From the NCBI GenBank assembly GCA_000277445.1, contig AJWJ01000161.1:1-43270 (forward strand): 43,270 nucleotides of DNA, read 5' to 3'. The translations under genes were made by a program, and so were the position numbers. Origin of the DNA: Polysphondylium violaceum (Eukaryota; Evosea; Eumycetozoa; Dictyosteliales; Dictyosteliaceae). Positions 1 through 12,235 of this stretch are shown piece after piece. The notes beneath the pieces are model-generated. The model ran no database searches and had not been told where the DNA came from. It was given only the letters and a program-made list of their open reading frames with translations. Numbering within the stretch: position 1 is the first letter of the stretch; every line of letters starts with the position of its first letter.

Positions 1-1193
1 TCATAAAGGCTGATGTAAGGTTTAATGTCTGATAAAGAAGAATCACTAACTTTATGAATATTGCTAACAATACCTTCATTTGATATATATTGATAATGTT
101 TAAAGAAATCCAAAAACTTATCTATATATTTATAATAATTATTAATTAAATTTGATTATGATGATTATTATTTTAGTGAAACTTACCTTTGGTATCAATA
201 GATATACAGAATATATGTTGACTTGGCTTCAGTTTATGAGTATGAACAATAGCAAATGGGAAAATATCGTCCATCTTGATAACTGCACCTTTTAGATTTC
301 TTTCATTTTGTGCAATCTTTTCTTTTTCAGCAGATTCTTTTTGATCTGGTTTAATAAACTTCTCTTTAAACCTATAGATAGGGTCTGAACGATCTTGATC
401 GTGCTTCAGAAGATAATCTTTAACACAACCACCTGAATCAATAGGCATAAGCTTGATTTATAATTATTAGTTATTTAGTTTGTATTAATAACTACATGGG
501 CAATTATACATACATTTCTACCAAAAAATGGTTTTCTCCAACCATAGTATGAAAAATACATTCTAGTTAAGGATAATTGCTCTTGAGTCAAAGTGGCAGT
601 AATCTTTTCAGGATCAAAATTAATAGGACCATTCATAAATGTTTTACTGTGGATTTGAGGGAAATATGGCATTGAATGATCAATATAGAATCCTTTCCAT
701 TCATTGTTTGATGTTTCTGTCCATCCAATCATACCTTTTTGATGAGCACCCGCTTCATAAAATTTACTAAACGACTCTGTAGCTTGATTAGAGGAAGCTG
801 CATAATCACAGAATGATATAAAATTCTTTTTATCGTCAGGACTGCCACCTGTAAAAGGTGATACTGTACTTCCCAAAGCACTATGTACAGATCTAAGATA
901 ATATCCAGTCTTTTTATTATATTTTATTTATTAGTATATTTTATATGAATAAATATTTAACAACATATACATACTTTAAAAGTAGCCGTATTATCCATAG
1001 TTGAATCAACATACAAGTATACATCTCCAAATCCTTTAACTTTTGTGATAAACCACCAATCCACCTCATCATCTTTCCCAGTGAGGATCTTATCGGCTCT
1101 ACACATCTCATTTGCACCTCGCACATTACCTATGCATAGTATTAAAAAGAGATAAACAAGCACAAATACTTGTCGTCTTTGTATCTCTTTCAT
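1..1193 (-). CDS. DNase II-like acid nuclease, 3' end outside window
   Basis: Secreted or lysosomal endonuclease of the DNase II family, which cuts DNA at acid pH with two HxK motifs in a phospholipase-D-like fold. Inferred exons, all phase-consistent with GT..AG borders: 975-1193, 514-909, 187-451 and 1-121 (continues off the edge). The ATG at 1193 gives a hydrophobic signal peptide (about residues 8-26, VFVLVYLFLILCIGNVRG). Residues 44-64 (VDWWFITKVKGFGDVYLYVD) match the usual DNase II N-terminal block. HQK at residues 129-131 is the first HxK motif, followed by the family-like block DHSMPYFP. The second HxK motif would lie beyond position 1, so completeness cannot be judged. A second, more divergent DNase II gene is at 28905-32032. 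The family call is firm; substrate and cell compartment are inferred from the family. Confidence 0.85.
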
Positions 1194-1454
1194 TTTTACT
1201 GTGTGTTTGGTAAAATAAAATAAAAAAAAAAAAGCAAAAAAATCACTCTCAAACGAGATTGTGATCAAAACCCGTTTTTCAAAAATATCTGCAAAAAAAT
1301 AAAAAAGTCTAAAAAAAAACCCGCGCACCAAATAAAAAAGATTTTAAGTTCATGACTAAAAATAGAAACAAGATATTTAGATATTTATTAAATGGAGGTG
1401 ATAATAAGATATAAGTCTATTGATGTGATGTTAATATGATGGTTAATGTCTCGC

Positions 1455-3122
1455 TTAGTTGAGGTGATGTGACGCAGCCAATTCTGCAAAGGAAGCACGT
1501 GCGTAAGTGTGGGTCCATTGTCTGACATTCGACCAATACTGGGTAATGTTGTCACGATAGATACTGGCTTTAAGAGAGTCGAGAGGTTCGTTGAGATTTG
1601 GGTCTACCAAAAGAGCATTGATGGCAATCATTACTTTTTCTATACTAATCATGGGATTCCAACTATTTTTGAGAATATCGAGACAAATTGTGCCGTCATT
1701 TGAGATGTTGAAATGGTAGATTTGAGTGAGAAAACGGATTTTGGGGGCACCATTGGGAAAGTTTGAGGGGAATTCAAGACTAATGACCCAATGGCCATTT
1801 TCGTAGGGTGTGTCTTGGGCCCCTTTGTAGATGACTTTCCAATATCTGTTATCAGAGCTATTAAGAAATGCTGTGAAACCAACGGGAGAACTATTTATAA
1901 ATTTATTGTACTCTTGGAGCACAAGCTTGTGTGATGGAACTTTGGAGAGATCAACTTTAGACGAGAAATTTGAATTGTAGATTGGATTGGCAGCCCGTTG
2001 GATAGAGTCTACACAATGGCCTTGTACATAATCAAATGCTTGTAGGTTTGTGATGAATATTGGAAAGGGTTTAAAGTTTTCACGGATGGATACTGTCACC
2101 AAAGCCTCCCGCTCAAATAGATTAATACCTGCTTGGACATTGTTGGCAAAGAAGCTTGTGCCCCCTGTGGCTTTGGAAAGATTTGGAAGTTTTTCGCCAC
2201 CGGTACCAATGGGAATAGAGTCAATAATGATTTTATTTTGAGCCAAGTAGCTGTATATGGTATAAGGGTGAATGCCAGATGTATCTTGACCATCAGTTAA
2301 ACAAAATATTCTACAATTCAATTCATTTGCAGGTGCCAATTCAATGTCTGGATTTCTCTTAAATGCAACAATCTCTTGGGCAGCATATTGAATAGCTTCA
2401 TATAATCTTGTACCGCCCATATCGGCACTAATGGTGCCTAATGCACTGGAAAAGCTATCGAAGTTTTTAGTAATGTTAAAAGTCATTTTAAAGGTATCGC
2501 CAAAAGTAACCAAACCGACAGCAACTGGGCATTCATATTGAATATATTTATCAATAAATGTTTGAAATAATGCTTGTGCATATTCAATTCTAGACATCCC
2601 AAAGGGAAATGCTTTCTCAGTCATAGAGCCACTACAATCAATTACTATTACATCAATTTGACTACACAATGTTGGCACAAAGCTCTTTACTGATTCTATT
2701 TCAACATAATTATTATTTACTTGATAGTTGTTGTTGTTATTGTTGGTGTTGTTGGTGTTGTTGTTGCTAATATCACTATCATCTTCTTCTTTCTCTTCAT
2801 CAGTATCATCATCTGAATATGTGTTTGAATTTGTTGTACTAGTATTTAATTGTGTGTTATTACTATTATTGTTATTATTGCTATTACTACTATTACTTTC
2901 ATTTAATATCAATACATCGTTATCGTTGATTCTGAGAGTTGCTAGTTTATCCTTTTCAAACAAATCAGCATTGTTGTGTTGTATGATATACTTTGTGTCT
3001 CTTGGTAGCCCAGCTCTACTTTTAATCTGTTCGATAAACTCTGATAAAAGTAGATCTCTATTACTATGTAAAGGCACACCTATCTTCTTTTTAATTGATG
3101 GAATGTATACATATATTGCCAT
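1455..3122 (-). CDS. Ubiquitin-like / vWFA / E2 ubiquitin-conjugating fusion protein
   Basis: Single-exon gene for 555 aa with three visible modules. Residues 1-75 resemble a ubiquitin-like fold (beta start AIYVYIP, then LSEFIEQIKSRAGLP and ending VLIL). Residues 76-140 are an Asn/Ser/Asp/Glu-rich linker. Residues about 155-345 form a von Willebrand A domain with a complete metal site: DCSGS at 162-166, GGTRL, and LTDGQD. Residues about 385-555 are an E2 (UBC) core with the catalytic cysteine at 480 in GTICLDIL. The usual HPN motif reads HFN (470-472), keeping the Asn that stabilises the thioester intermediate. WNP and a DPN-type loop follow. It is therefore likely an active E2 that may bind a partner through its VWA domain. 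I cannot name an orthologue. The start at 3122 fits the ubiquitin-like beta strand and has an A-rich context (CCAACATG). Confidence 0.88.
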   Translation of the reverse strand: MAIYVYIPSIKKKIGVPLHSNRDLLLSEFIEQIKSRAGLPRDTKYIIQHNNADLFEKDKLATLRINDNDVLILNESNSSNSNNNNNSNNTQLNTSTTNSNTYSDDDTDEEKEEDDSDISNNNTNNTNNNNNNYQVNNNYVEIESVKSFVPTLCSQIDVIVIDCSGSMTEKAFPFGMSRIEYAQALFQTFIDKYIQYECPVAVGLVTFGDTFKMTFNITKNFDSFSSALGTISADMGGTRLYEAIQYAAQEIVAFKRNPDIELAPANELNCRIFCLTDGQDTSGIHPYTIYSYLAQNKIIIDSIPIGTGGEKLPNLSKATGGTSFFANNVQAGINLFEREALVTVSIRENFKPFPIFITNLQAFDYVQGHCVDSIQRAANPIYNSNFSSKVDLSKVPSHKLVLQEYNKFINSSPVGFTAFLNSSDNRYWKVIYKGAQDTPYENGHWVISLEFPSNFPNGAPKIRFLTQIYHFNISNDGTICLDILKNSWNPMISIEKVMIAINALLVDPNLNEPLDSLKASIYRDNITQYWSNVRQWTHTYARASFAELAASHHLN

Positions 3123-3182
3123 GTTGGATAGTACTACTATGTCTAATAATCAAATAAATACAACAATCAATGCCTGTATGTG

Positions 3183-3280
3183 ATGTTATGTCTATGTGTA
3201 TGTGTGTGGAGGAGGTATGAAGATAAAAAATAAAAAAAGAATTTACATTGAGGTGTGGGTGTGTGGTGTGGGTGTATTTG
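3183..3280. promoter_or_regulatory. GTG-rich (G-box-like) cluster upstream of the UBL-VWA-E2 gene
   Basis: A run of GTGTG/GGGTGT motifs lies 60-160 bases upstream of the minus-strand start at 3122; the core at 3252-3275 reads GGTGTGGGTGTGTGGTGTGG and continues. In Dictyostelium, GTG/CAC-rich G-boxes bind the G-box binding factor GBF and drive cAMP-induced post-aggregation genes. The match is to the general pattern only, and the position suggests a promoter role. Confidence 0.4.
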
Positions 3281-3595
3281 ATTCGATCTTAAATTTAAAA
3301 AACTTAAAATAATGATTGAGATCTTACTAATTATTTATTCTCTATATATAGTTTGTTTAATAAAGTTTATCATTTTTTAAAGGACCAAAAAGGATGAATA
3401 AACTGCATCATGAAATAAATCTTGTGTCACATAGTGATAAAAAAAAAAAAGAGGTGATAATGGATAGTGCCAAAATTTGAAAAAAATAAAAATAGAAATC
3501 ACTATTATCTAAAAAGCAGACTTCTTATTTTTGAATTGATGGACTGTATACATAGGAATCATTATAATGCTATTGCTATTATGTAATTATTGGCA
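3281..3595. other. AT-rich spacer, no gene seen
   Basis: Space between the upstream side of the UBL-VWA-E2 gene and the 3' end of the first ComC-like gene. It holds A/T homopolymer tracts and no open frame or relic that I can recognise. Confidence 0.5.
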
Positions 3596-6500
3596 TTAAT
3601 GTTTGGTAATGCGTCTGAGTTTGAGTACAATTGGGTTATAGGATTTCTTGCCAAGGACATAAATGGCAACCATAGCAACAATCACTAAAAATACAACACC
3701 ACCAACAACAATACCAGCAATTTGGGCAGCACTGAGTTTTTTGGATTTAATATCAGAGGTGCAGATCGAGTTACTCTGATCACTAGCTGATTTTGTTTCG
3801 ATTAAAACTGAGAAATCAGGATCAAGAAGTGCTGTTTGTTGGAAATATCTGATATTTAAGCCAATGTATGATTGTTGTGAATTACTTGTTTGTTGTGTAG
3901 CAATTTCATCTGCTTGATTGACAACAGAGTTTGTAATTGATTCTTCTCTGCCATCGATGATACCGTATCCTATGAATCTTCCAAACAATGAGACTTGATC
4001 AATTTGGATTTTGAGATATTGTGATTCATTGTCGTCTTGAATAAATTCTTGATAGGAACAACCAGACTCTTCATTGGTTTCAACAGAGGCACCCATTACA
4101 AGTTGTAGTGTATTTGTTGATTTACTGAATGGATAAGATGTGATATTGAATGTGAATTTGACAGTGGATGGATTCATTTGTAATTGTTGTTTACCAAATG
4201 TAATTGATTTAGCTTGAGAGAATATTTGAACTGTTGAATAAATGGTTGTATTTAATGAATTATTAATTATGTATTTATATTTACTAGTCTTGACATCTGG
4301 ATCATTTGATTCTGATGGTACATTTATCCATTGATCATTGTTAAATACATGTTTGCTAACAACATCATTACCACCATTCTCAAGTTCTTTTAATGATATT
4401 AATTGAATAAGTGATGAGAACTTTGATTTGGTATTTGTTGTACCGCCATTCTCACCATCCAAAGTTAAATTAACAGATGGAATGTGAGGATTTGGTTCAA
4501 TTGTTGTGTTTGCAATTGTTGACAAACAATCTAAACCACTATGAGGTGAATTACAAACACATGCTGTACCCTTACATTCACCATAGCCTAATGATGCTCC
4601 GCAATCTGTTTTACAAATTGGTGATGTTGGTGTAGGTGTTGGTGTGACCGGTGTAGGGGTCACCGGTGTAGGAGTGGGTGAGCTGCTACTATCCACTGAT
4701 GAATCGTCTGCTGATGGTGTTGATGATGATGAAACTGGTGATTGACCTTTTAATGTAACAGGTAATGATTTTTCTCCACTGAGATTCAAAACTGTAACAT
4801 TGTAAAAGAGTGATGGTTCAATGTCATACAATACCAAGACACTACCAGTTGTAATGTTTGGTACTAGAATCCACAAATTTGTATCTGTTTTAATTTCCAC
4901 CTTAGAATCATTTTTAAACCCTCTGCCGTAGATATACAATACCGTTGGTGATTTCTCCAATGATGAGGTGGATTCAATAGCAATCAATGTAGTTGCACTT
5001 GGAATCGAATAAACGGGACTAAAAGATGACAATAGAGCCTTTAAATCAGAAGGCGAAAAGCCAATGTAATTAAAATATATATCAGAGAGACCGTATATTG
5101 ACAATAAAGCTTGAGGGCCAAAGGTAAATGGGAAAATAAAATCACAGGCATAATTTACAATTCCACCAGAATTAGATACAACTGTGGCCACTGCGGATAC
5201 CACCTCGTTTCCCATTCCAGTAAAGTAACAAACAGGGAAATGGACCAAGGAGACCAATGTATCATCTGAAACCCTGAATAATACCTGAGCTTGTTCTTGT
5301 TGAATAGAACTATTGGTTGTAGGAGTAATTGTTATAGATTGAATTATTGGTGGATTGTTATCTAGAATATTAACTGTACAATAATCTGCAGTCAAAGAAA
5401 TAAAATCAAAATTGCTGCCATCATACTTAAAGAACGGATGGAAATCCCTGTTACTGTATCTAAAACTCTCACCAATATTACCATATATATCTTCAGTGTA
5501 AATATAAGATATCCAATACTTCATTGGTCTACAAGTGGCTGGATCTAATTTATATACAAGAGTTTCTTGGAATGTAGTTTGATTTTTACCATCTAAAGTA
5601 AAGATTTTACCCTGCATGTCATATTCACTTGTAATGCCAACCATTACTTTTTTTACGCCACTGATGTCATAGAATTCTAAGTCCCATACAAGAGGATCAC
5701 TTTGGCCATTCACAGAATCAGCTTTGGTGACAATTGGGAATGTTGAGTCTATAGTTTCACTATTAATAATTGTCAAAGTTGCTTGATAGCCAAATTTACC
5801 AATCAATTTCATATGGTCTATAGTATTGTCCATATTTAAATTAAATGTATATCTGACTAATCCAGGTCTTAGTCGAGGAGGAACCATGAATGGGAATTCA
5901 TAGAGCGCTTTGCTTGGGTTGTAGACGCCTTGGACTATAGGAATATTATTTGGATTTTCAAAAAATATAGAGACTGAGATTGACGTGGATTCTTTTAATT
6001 GTTGTGTGGTTTGTGATATATTTGCATACAAAACCAGATCAATAGGATCACCACTTACATCTACTTGGTTACGACTAAAAGATATATGGGTAAATGTTTC
6101 CAATCTAAAGCTAGGAGTTTGATACAGCTCTATGCCAAACATAAAATTGAGTTGTTGATTTGAATAAAACTGTGACACACCTGAACAATCTGTTACAGTG
6201 ATCTCCGTTGTCAATGATTTCTTGTGTGGAATAATCATTTCATAGATACCTGTCAAACTATTACCTGACACAAGATTATTCTTGTTTATAAATTGAACAA
6301 GGTTTAGAACTTTAATCAAGCAAATACCAGATCCACTATCAGAGGCGCCAAGTCTAAGAATAGAGTGGGTTTCATTCAACAAAACAACCAAAAGAGAGTC
6401 AAGAGTAGGTGGCGAGGTGTCTGGAGCTGTTGGAACAAGATTATCGGTAAAGGATACTCTACTGGAAAACTCAACATTAAATTGGAAAGCTTGGGTTGAT

Positions 6501-7795
6501 GGAGCATACATCACTGGGAATCTATAGTGTCTTGTATAACCATTATATGATGTTAGACCATATGGATAAGAGGTATCATAGTTTGGAAAAGAAAAAGAAA
6601 GCAAAGGTCCCAGGGTTGTAAAGAATACAGAATTGGTATCAAAATTAATATCAATGAATCTATCTTGAAAGTCAGTGGTGGAACTGGAAACAATGACACT
6701 GGAAGGCTCAGGTGCAGGAAATTGTTTAATAAATGGTACATTTTGATAATTGACGATCTTTCTTGGATATATTGAGTCTCCCTTTACAAAATACTTTAAA
6801 TTTGTAGAATTTCCATACAATGGTTTCATTGCAATATTGCTAGGTTCAATATCATTTAATGAATTGGTTTGGGTATCCAAATAATAACCCCAACCTGATC
6901 CTACCTTGAACTCAATAAAACTATTCAATGTTAATGGTCCGATTGCTAAATATCAACAAAGGTATTAATATTAATATATTATTTTCAACGACAATTACAT
7001 ACGAAAATCTAAAGGTGAAGATGTGAAAAAGGAATAAGAGTTACCAGTCCAGCCAAGTTCAATATGACCTAAGTCAACATTTTGATAATCAATTTGAAAA
7101 GAAAAACTAAAACCTACAGTCCCCATATCTATATAATAGGGGAAAAATATATAATCCGCTGATTCAAGAGTAAATTGTTGCAAGGGAATAGGTCTGACAA
7201 AGTCACTTTTTAACTTGATATATAAATTAAATGAGTTTGATTGAGACATATCCACCGTGTTCAATTCCATATGGCCAATAGGATCTAGCAATGAATCAAA
7301 TATTGGTGAAGATATTGATGGTGCATCTATGTATATATGTAATTAGTATAAATTATTCTAAGAGTAAATAATTAACTACATACCTTGACAATTAAAAATA
7401 AATGCAGAACCATCTTGATTAACAAGAGGCAAAGTATGAGGGACAGAGCCCACTGATTTTACCACTTTAAGCTGAATATCACTATACACAACACCTGATG
7501 TGAACGAGATTGCTCCTCTGATGCTGAAATGTGTAGTATTATAGAACACATCTGTTGGAATACATGTTGGTGCGGTGGGTGAGGCTAATATTGAACAAAA
7601 TATATTAATTCCTCCACCACCTGATAAATCAATAGGTCCTACAGCAACAAATGAGTAGGGACAAGAACCCGATGAGGCATAACTCTCTGTCTGTCTAAAA
7701 AGAGCACCCAAAGGTGTGACTACAGCCTGTTGTTGAGCTCCTCCAATATAAATAAAAATACAAATAATAAAAAGCCTAATTATATAATCTCTCAT
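3596..7795 (-). CDS. ComC-like EGF/TIG transmembrane glycoprotein, copy A
   Basis: Large single-pass surface protein. Inferred exons 7384-7795, 7003-7326 and 3596-6945 give 1361 aa; both introns are phase 1, as in the sister genes. The ATG at 7795 is preferred over the upstream one at 7843 because it starts a signal peptide (RLFIICIFIYIGGA). A long N-glycosylation-rich beta ectodomain is followed by a TIG/IPT-like stretch (VLYIYGRGFK). After a Ser/Thr/Pro stalk comes a six-cysteine EGF-like domain near 1023-1052 (CKTDCGASLGYGECKG onward). A conserved membrane-proximal domain resembles the ComC supersandwich region. One helix (AGIVVGGVVFLVIVAMVAIY) and a short basic tail (LKLRRITKH) close the protein. 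Length and order resemble D. discoideum ComC and other developmental adhesion/signalling proteins. The exact orthologue is not established. Confidence 0.82.
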
Positions 7796-7988
7796 CGTGG
7801 TTGGAGAAAAGAATAATAAAAATCTAAACCCCCATCTTATCATTGATCACTTTTGTATACAATTTCGAATTTTGCCTCGAGGCTTTTCAAAGAAGGTAAA
7901 GAGTCCCACACAAAAAATATCTAAATATCAAAAATAGAAAAAAAATTAAATATCTTTTTTTTTATTTTCACGCAAATCTTTTGAAATA

Positions 7989-10900
7989 TTAACGGCTAGC
8001 GAGCTTTCTGAGTTTAAAAATGGTTGGGTTAAATGATTTCTTACTAATACGATAGATAACAACTACAGCGACTACAACTAGAAATACTACACCACCAACA
8101 ACTATACCCGCAATTTGGGCAGTACTGAGTTTGGATTTAATAGCAGAGGTACATATAGAGTTACTTTGATCACTGGCCGATGTCGTGTCGATTAAAACAG
8201 AGAAATCAGGATCGAGTAGTGCTGTATGTTGGAAATATCTGATGTTTAATCCAATATATGATTGTTGTGAATTACTTGTTTGTTGTGTGGATATTTCATC
8301 AGCTTGATTGACAACAGAGTTTGTAATTGATTCTTCTCTGCCATCGATGATACCGTATCCTATGAATCTTCCAAACAATGAGACTTGATCAATTTGGATT
8401 TTGAGATATTGTGATTCACTATCGTCAGAAATAAACTCTTGGTAGGAACAACCAGATTCTTCATTGGTTGCAACAGAGGCACCCATTACAAGTTGTAGCG
8501 TATTGGTTGATTTGCTGAATGGATAAGATGTGATATTGAATGTGAATTTGACAGTGGATGGATTCATTTGTAATTGTTGTTTACCAAATGTAATTGATTT
8601 AGCTTGAGAGAATACTTGAACTGTTGAATAAATGGTTGTATTTAATGAATTGTTGATAATGTATTTAAATTGATTCGTCTTGACATCTGGATCGTTTGAT
8701 TCTGATGGTACGTTTATCCATTGATCATTGATGAATATATGTTTGCTAACAACATCATTACCACCATTATCAAGTTCACTAATTGATATCAATCCAATAA
8801 ATGATGTAAACTGGACATTCTTATTTGAATCTCCAGAAGTTGTACCACTTTTGTCAAGTGTTAAATTAACAGAGGGTTTCTGAACATTTGGCTCAATAGT
8901 TGATTTGGCAACTGTTGACAAACAATCTAAACCACTATGAGGTGAATTGCAAACACATGTAATACCTTTACACACACCATAGCCCAAGGAGGCTCCGCAA
9001 TCTGTTTTACAACTTGGTGATTGGGTTATTGTTGGTGTCAGAGTTGGAGTTGATTTGGGAGTATTGCTTATTTCAGGCGATGGGGTGATAAACTCAAACG
9101 AAGATGACTGTGACGCAGATGAAGATGGAGAGCTTGAAGAATCACTAGAAGAAGAACCCTGGCCCTTGATTGTGACAACCAAAGAAGATTTGAGACTGTT
9201 TTCCTCAACTACTTTAATTTTGTATTCGGACGATGGTTTAAGTGAATTTAACACCAGTACACTACCGGTGACGACGGTGGGAGTGAGTATCTCCATTTCT
9301 GTGTCCATTTCCACTTCGACAGTAATTTTGGCAGAGGCATCCTCTTTGAATCCTCTCCCATAGATATATAACACAGCTGATGACTCCTCCAATGAAGAGG
9401 TGGATTCAATCACTATCAATCCACTAGTGCTGGGAACAGTATAGGTTGGATGGAAATTGGAGCCAAGAGCCTTGAGACTCGTGGTTGTGTAGCCGATAAA
9501 GTTGAAATAAATATCTGATATACCATAGATAGAGAGCAGTGCTCTGGGGCCAAAGGTAAATGGGAATACAAAGTCACAAGTAAACTCCACGATACCTGCA
9601 TCGTTACTAAACACTGTAGCAACGACTGATACTATGTCATTATCTCTTGCTGTAAAGAAACACACGGGCAAATGATCGACAGAAACCAGGGTGTCGTCTG
9701 TGACTTGGAAACGGACTTGAGCCTGTTCATTTTGAACGCTAGTGTTAGTTGTTGGCAGGATGGTCAACGATATGATCGATGGTGGGTTGGTATCTAGGAT
9801 ATTCTGTGTGCAGTAGGTTGCAGACAATGAAATGATATCGGATGTGGCCTCTTCTAGTTTAAAGAATGGATGGATATCAGAGTTACTATATCTAACACTT
9901 TGGCCCTTGTTGCCGAGTATATCTTCGGTGTAAACGTAGGATATCCAGTATTTCATTGGCCTGCATTTTGAGGGATCTACAGGATAGGTGAGTGTGTATT
10001 GGTATGTAGTCTCACCTTTGGGATTCAATGTAAAGTTCTTGCCTTTAACGTCATATTCACTTGAGATACCAACAGTAATTGCCTTTATACCACTGATGTC
10101 GTAGAACTCTAATTCCCAAACAAGAGGATCACTCTGGCCATTTACTTGATTGGCTACGGTCACAATAGGGAATAGAACATCGATGATTCCGCTATTCACA
10201 ACATTCAACTTGGCCGCATTGCCAAACTTGCCAATAAAGTGGTCCGATTCAATTTCCTTTTGATTGTTTATGGAAACAAAGTATCTCACAGGTCCTGGGG
10301 GTATTCTAGCAGGGATTATGAGAGGCATTTCGTATAGTCGAGTCGTGGGATTATAGGTAGCATACACCAAGTCTTTCTTGTTGAAAGAATAGGATACTGA
10401 AACACTCATGGATGTATACTCTTGCAATTGCTGGACAGTCTGAGATATGTTGACCGAAAGGATCACGGTGTTGGGAGACGATGTCACGTCAATTTGGTTG
10501 GAACTAAAGCTGAAGGCAGAGACATCACTCAACAGGTAGCTTGGCATTTGGATAAAGTCGGTGTCAAACAAAAAGTTAAGTTGGGTGTTGGTGTAGGTGC
10601 TGGTAAATTCGGCGTAATCGAATACTTGTAAGATGTCGGTGGGAATGGACTTTTTGGAGGGAATAATCACCTCGTATATGCCGCTATTGAAGGTGCCCGA
10701 CACAAGGTCTTTCTTTGTGATGTCTTGGGGCAAGAAGCTTGCCCTGATGCAATAGACGCCCGACACGCTGTCTGAGGCCCCCAGACGGAGCACCGAGTGT
10801 GTGGCGTTGAGCAAGATAATCTCTAGAGAGTCGAGCGTGGGCGCTGAGCTGTCGGGAACTGTTGGGATCAGGGTTAAAACTGGGTTGAATTTATCAGGGG

Positions 10901-12235
10901 AAAAAACATTGAATTTGAAACTCGGAGCCGAGGCATCGTAAAGCACGGGGAATTCATAGTGTCTTTTGTTTCCATCATACGACACCAGGCCATAGGGATA
11001 GTAGGCAGTAAATATCAAATCGACTTCTGTCTTAGTCTGGAATTGGGCATTGGTGTCAAACTTGACTTGAACAAGCTTGTTGACGGAGTCCAACAAAGGT
11101 GTCACGACAAGACCCGACGATATATTATCAGGAAATTGATTCAGAAAAGGCACACTTACACCATTACCCAGAATTTGTCGAGGGCTGATAGTGGCACCTT
11201 TGGCCATAAACTTTAAATCAAGTAACGAGGTACCATACAGCGGCTCAAGGTATAGATTGATGGGTGGGAATTGATCCACGACAGAGGATCTTGCCGTCTC
11301 GATAAAGTATCCCCACAAAGGAGCTATTTTAAACTCAGTGTGTTGAACTGTCAATGTTGATGTTGCTGGGTATTATCAATGCCATTTATTAGTTTTTTGT
11401 CACTCTTCAATAGATATAAATAATACATACGATTGTCCAATGGATTTCTTAGAGAATAGCTAGGACCAGTTGCATCAGCGTGTTCTACGATTACGCTTCC
11501 AGAATCTATGTTTTGGAAGTTGTCTGCAAAGATGATTGAAAACTTCATTGCCGTCTGGCTAGAGTATGAGAATTGACAGTCGTAGTCAGCCGATGGACAA
11601 TGAAAAGTGTAGGGAATTGCTCTCGATAACAACGGATTCATCTTTAGAGTCCCTGTGAAAACGTTGGATTGGTAAAACTGTCCATTCATGAATGCAGGAG
11701 CCTCAACAACTGAATCAAAGAACGAGCCTATCGATGGCTTGGCTACGGTGGATATTAATTAGTATGTACATGTAACCACAGGTAGTACACTGTTGCCAAA
11801 CTTACATTCACAAGTATAGGTAAATGCGCTGCCATCGGGGTTAACCAGGGGTAGGATATGGGCGGTCGAGTCGGTGGACTTGGTCACTTCCAGCTCAATG
11901 TTTGTGTAGGGGTTAGGACTCGCAGCGAATATGATGCTTGCATCGAGAATGTAATGCGAGATATTGAAATAAACAGAATTGGCCTGACACTGTGACGACC
12001 CCTGTGACGATGTCACACCACAGGAAATCTCTATACCACTGTTGGTGGTCAAGTCTATGGGCCCTTTTGCCACAAAATCAAATTCACAATGATTTGTTGA
12101 ATCGGCATACTCTTCCAACCCCTTAAACACCCCCCTTATATGTTTCAACACAGCCTGCTGGGCCCCACCCTGGCCAATAAAAAATATCCCCCACAGACCC
12201 ACAACCAATAATAATGTTGTTTTCCTGTCGATCAT
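7989..12235 (-). CDS. ComC-like EGF/TIG transmembrane glycoprotein, copy B
   Basis: Second intact member of the array, 1372 aa. Inferred exons 11806-12235, 11431-11742 and 7989-11365 have the same phase-1 introns as copy A. Signal peptide: MIDRKTTLLLVVGLWGIFFI. The order matches copy A: beta ectodomain, TIG-like YIYGRGFK, Ser-rich stalk, six-cysteine EGF-like domain, conserved membrane-proximal domain, helix (AGIVVGGVVFLVVVAVVVIY) and basic tail. The 5' two thirds use clearly more G+C-rich codons than copy A, especially 10400-11300. The last 900 bases are nearly identical to copies A and C and AT-rich like them, so the gene appears mosaic. The 63-base first intron is unusually short and not especially AT-rich, so that join is less certain. 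Likely role: developmental cell-cell recognition or adhesion, inferred from the family. Confidence 0.8.

Noticed and set aside
957-1331. Longer minus-strand frame starting at 1331 ahead of the first DNase II
   Set aside because: The upstream part is Phe-rich text from A/T tracts; the ATG at 1193 begins a proper signal peptide.
2728-3183. Plus-strand open frame of 151 codons rich in Leu and Ser
   Set aside because: It is the antisense of the Asn/Ser/Asp-rich linker and N-terminus of the UBL-VWA-E2 gene.
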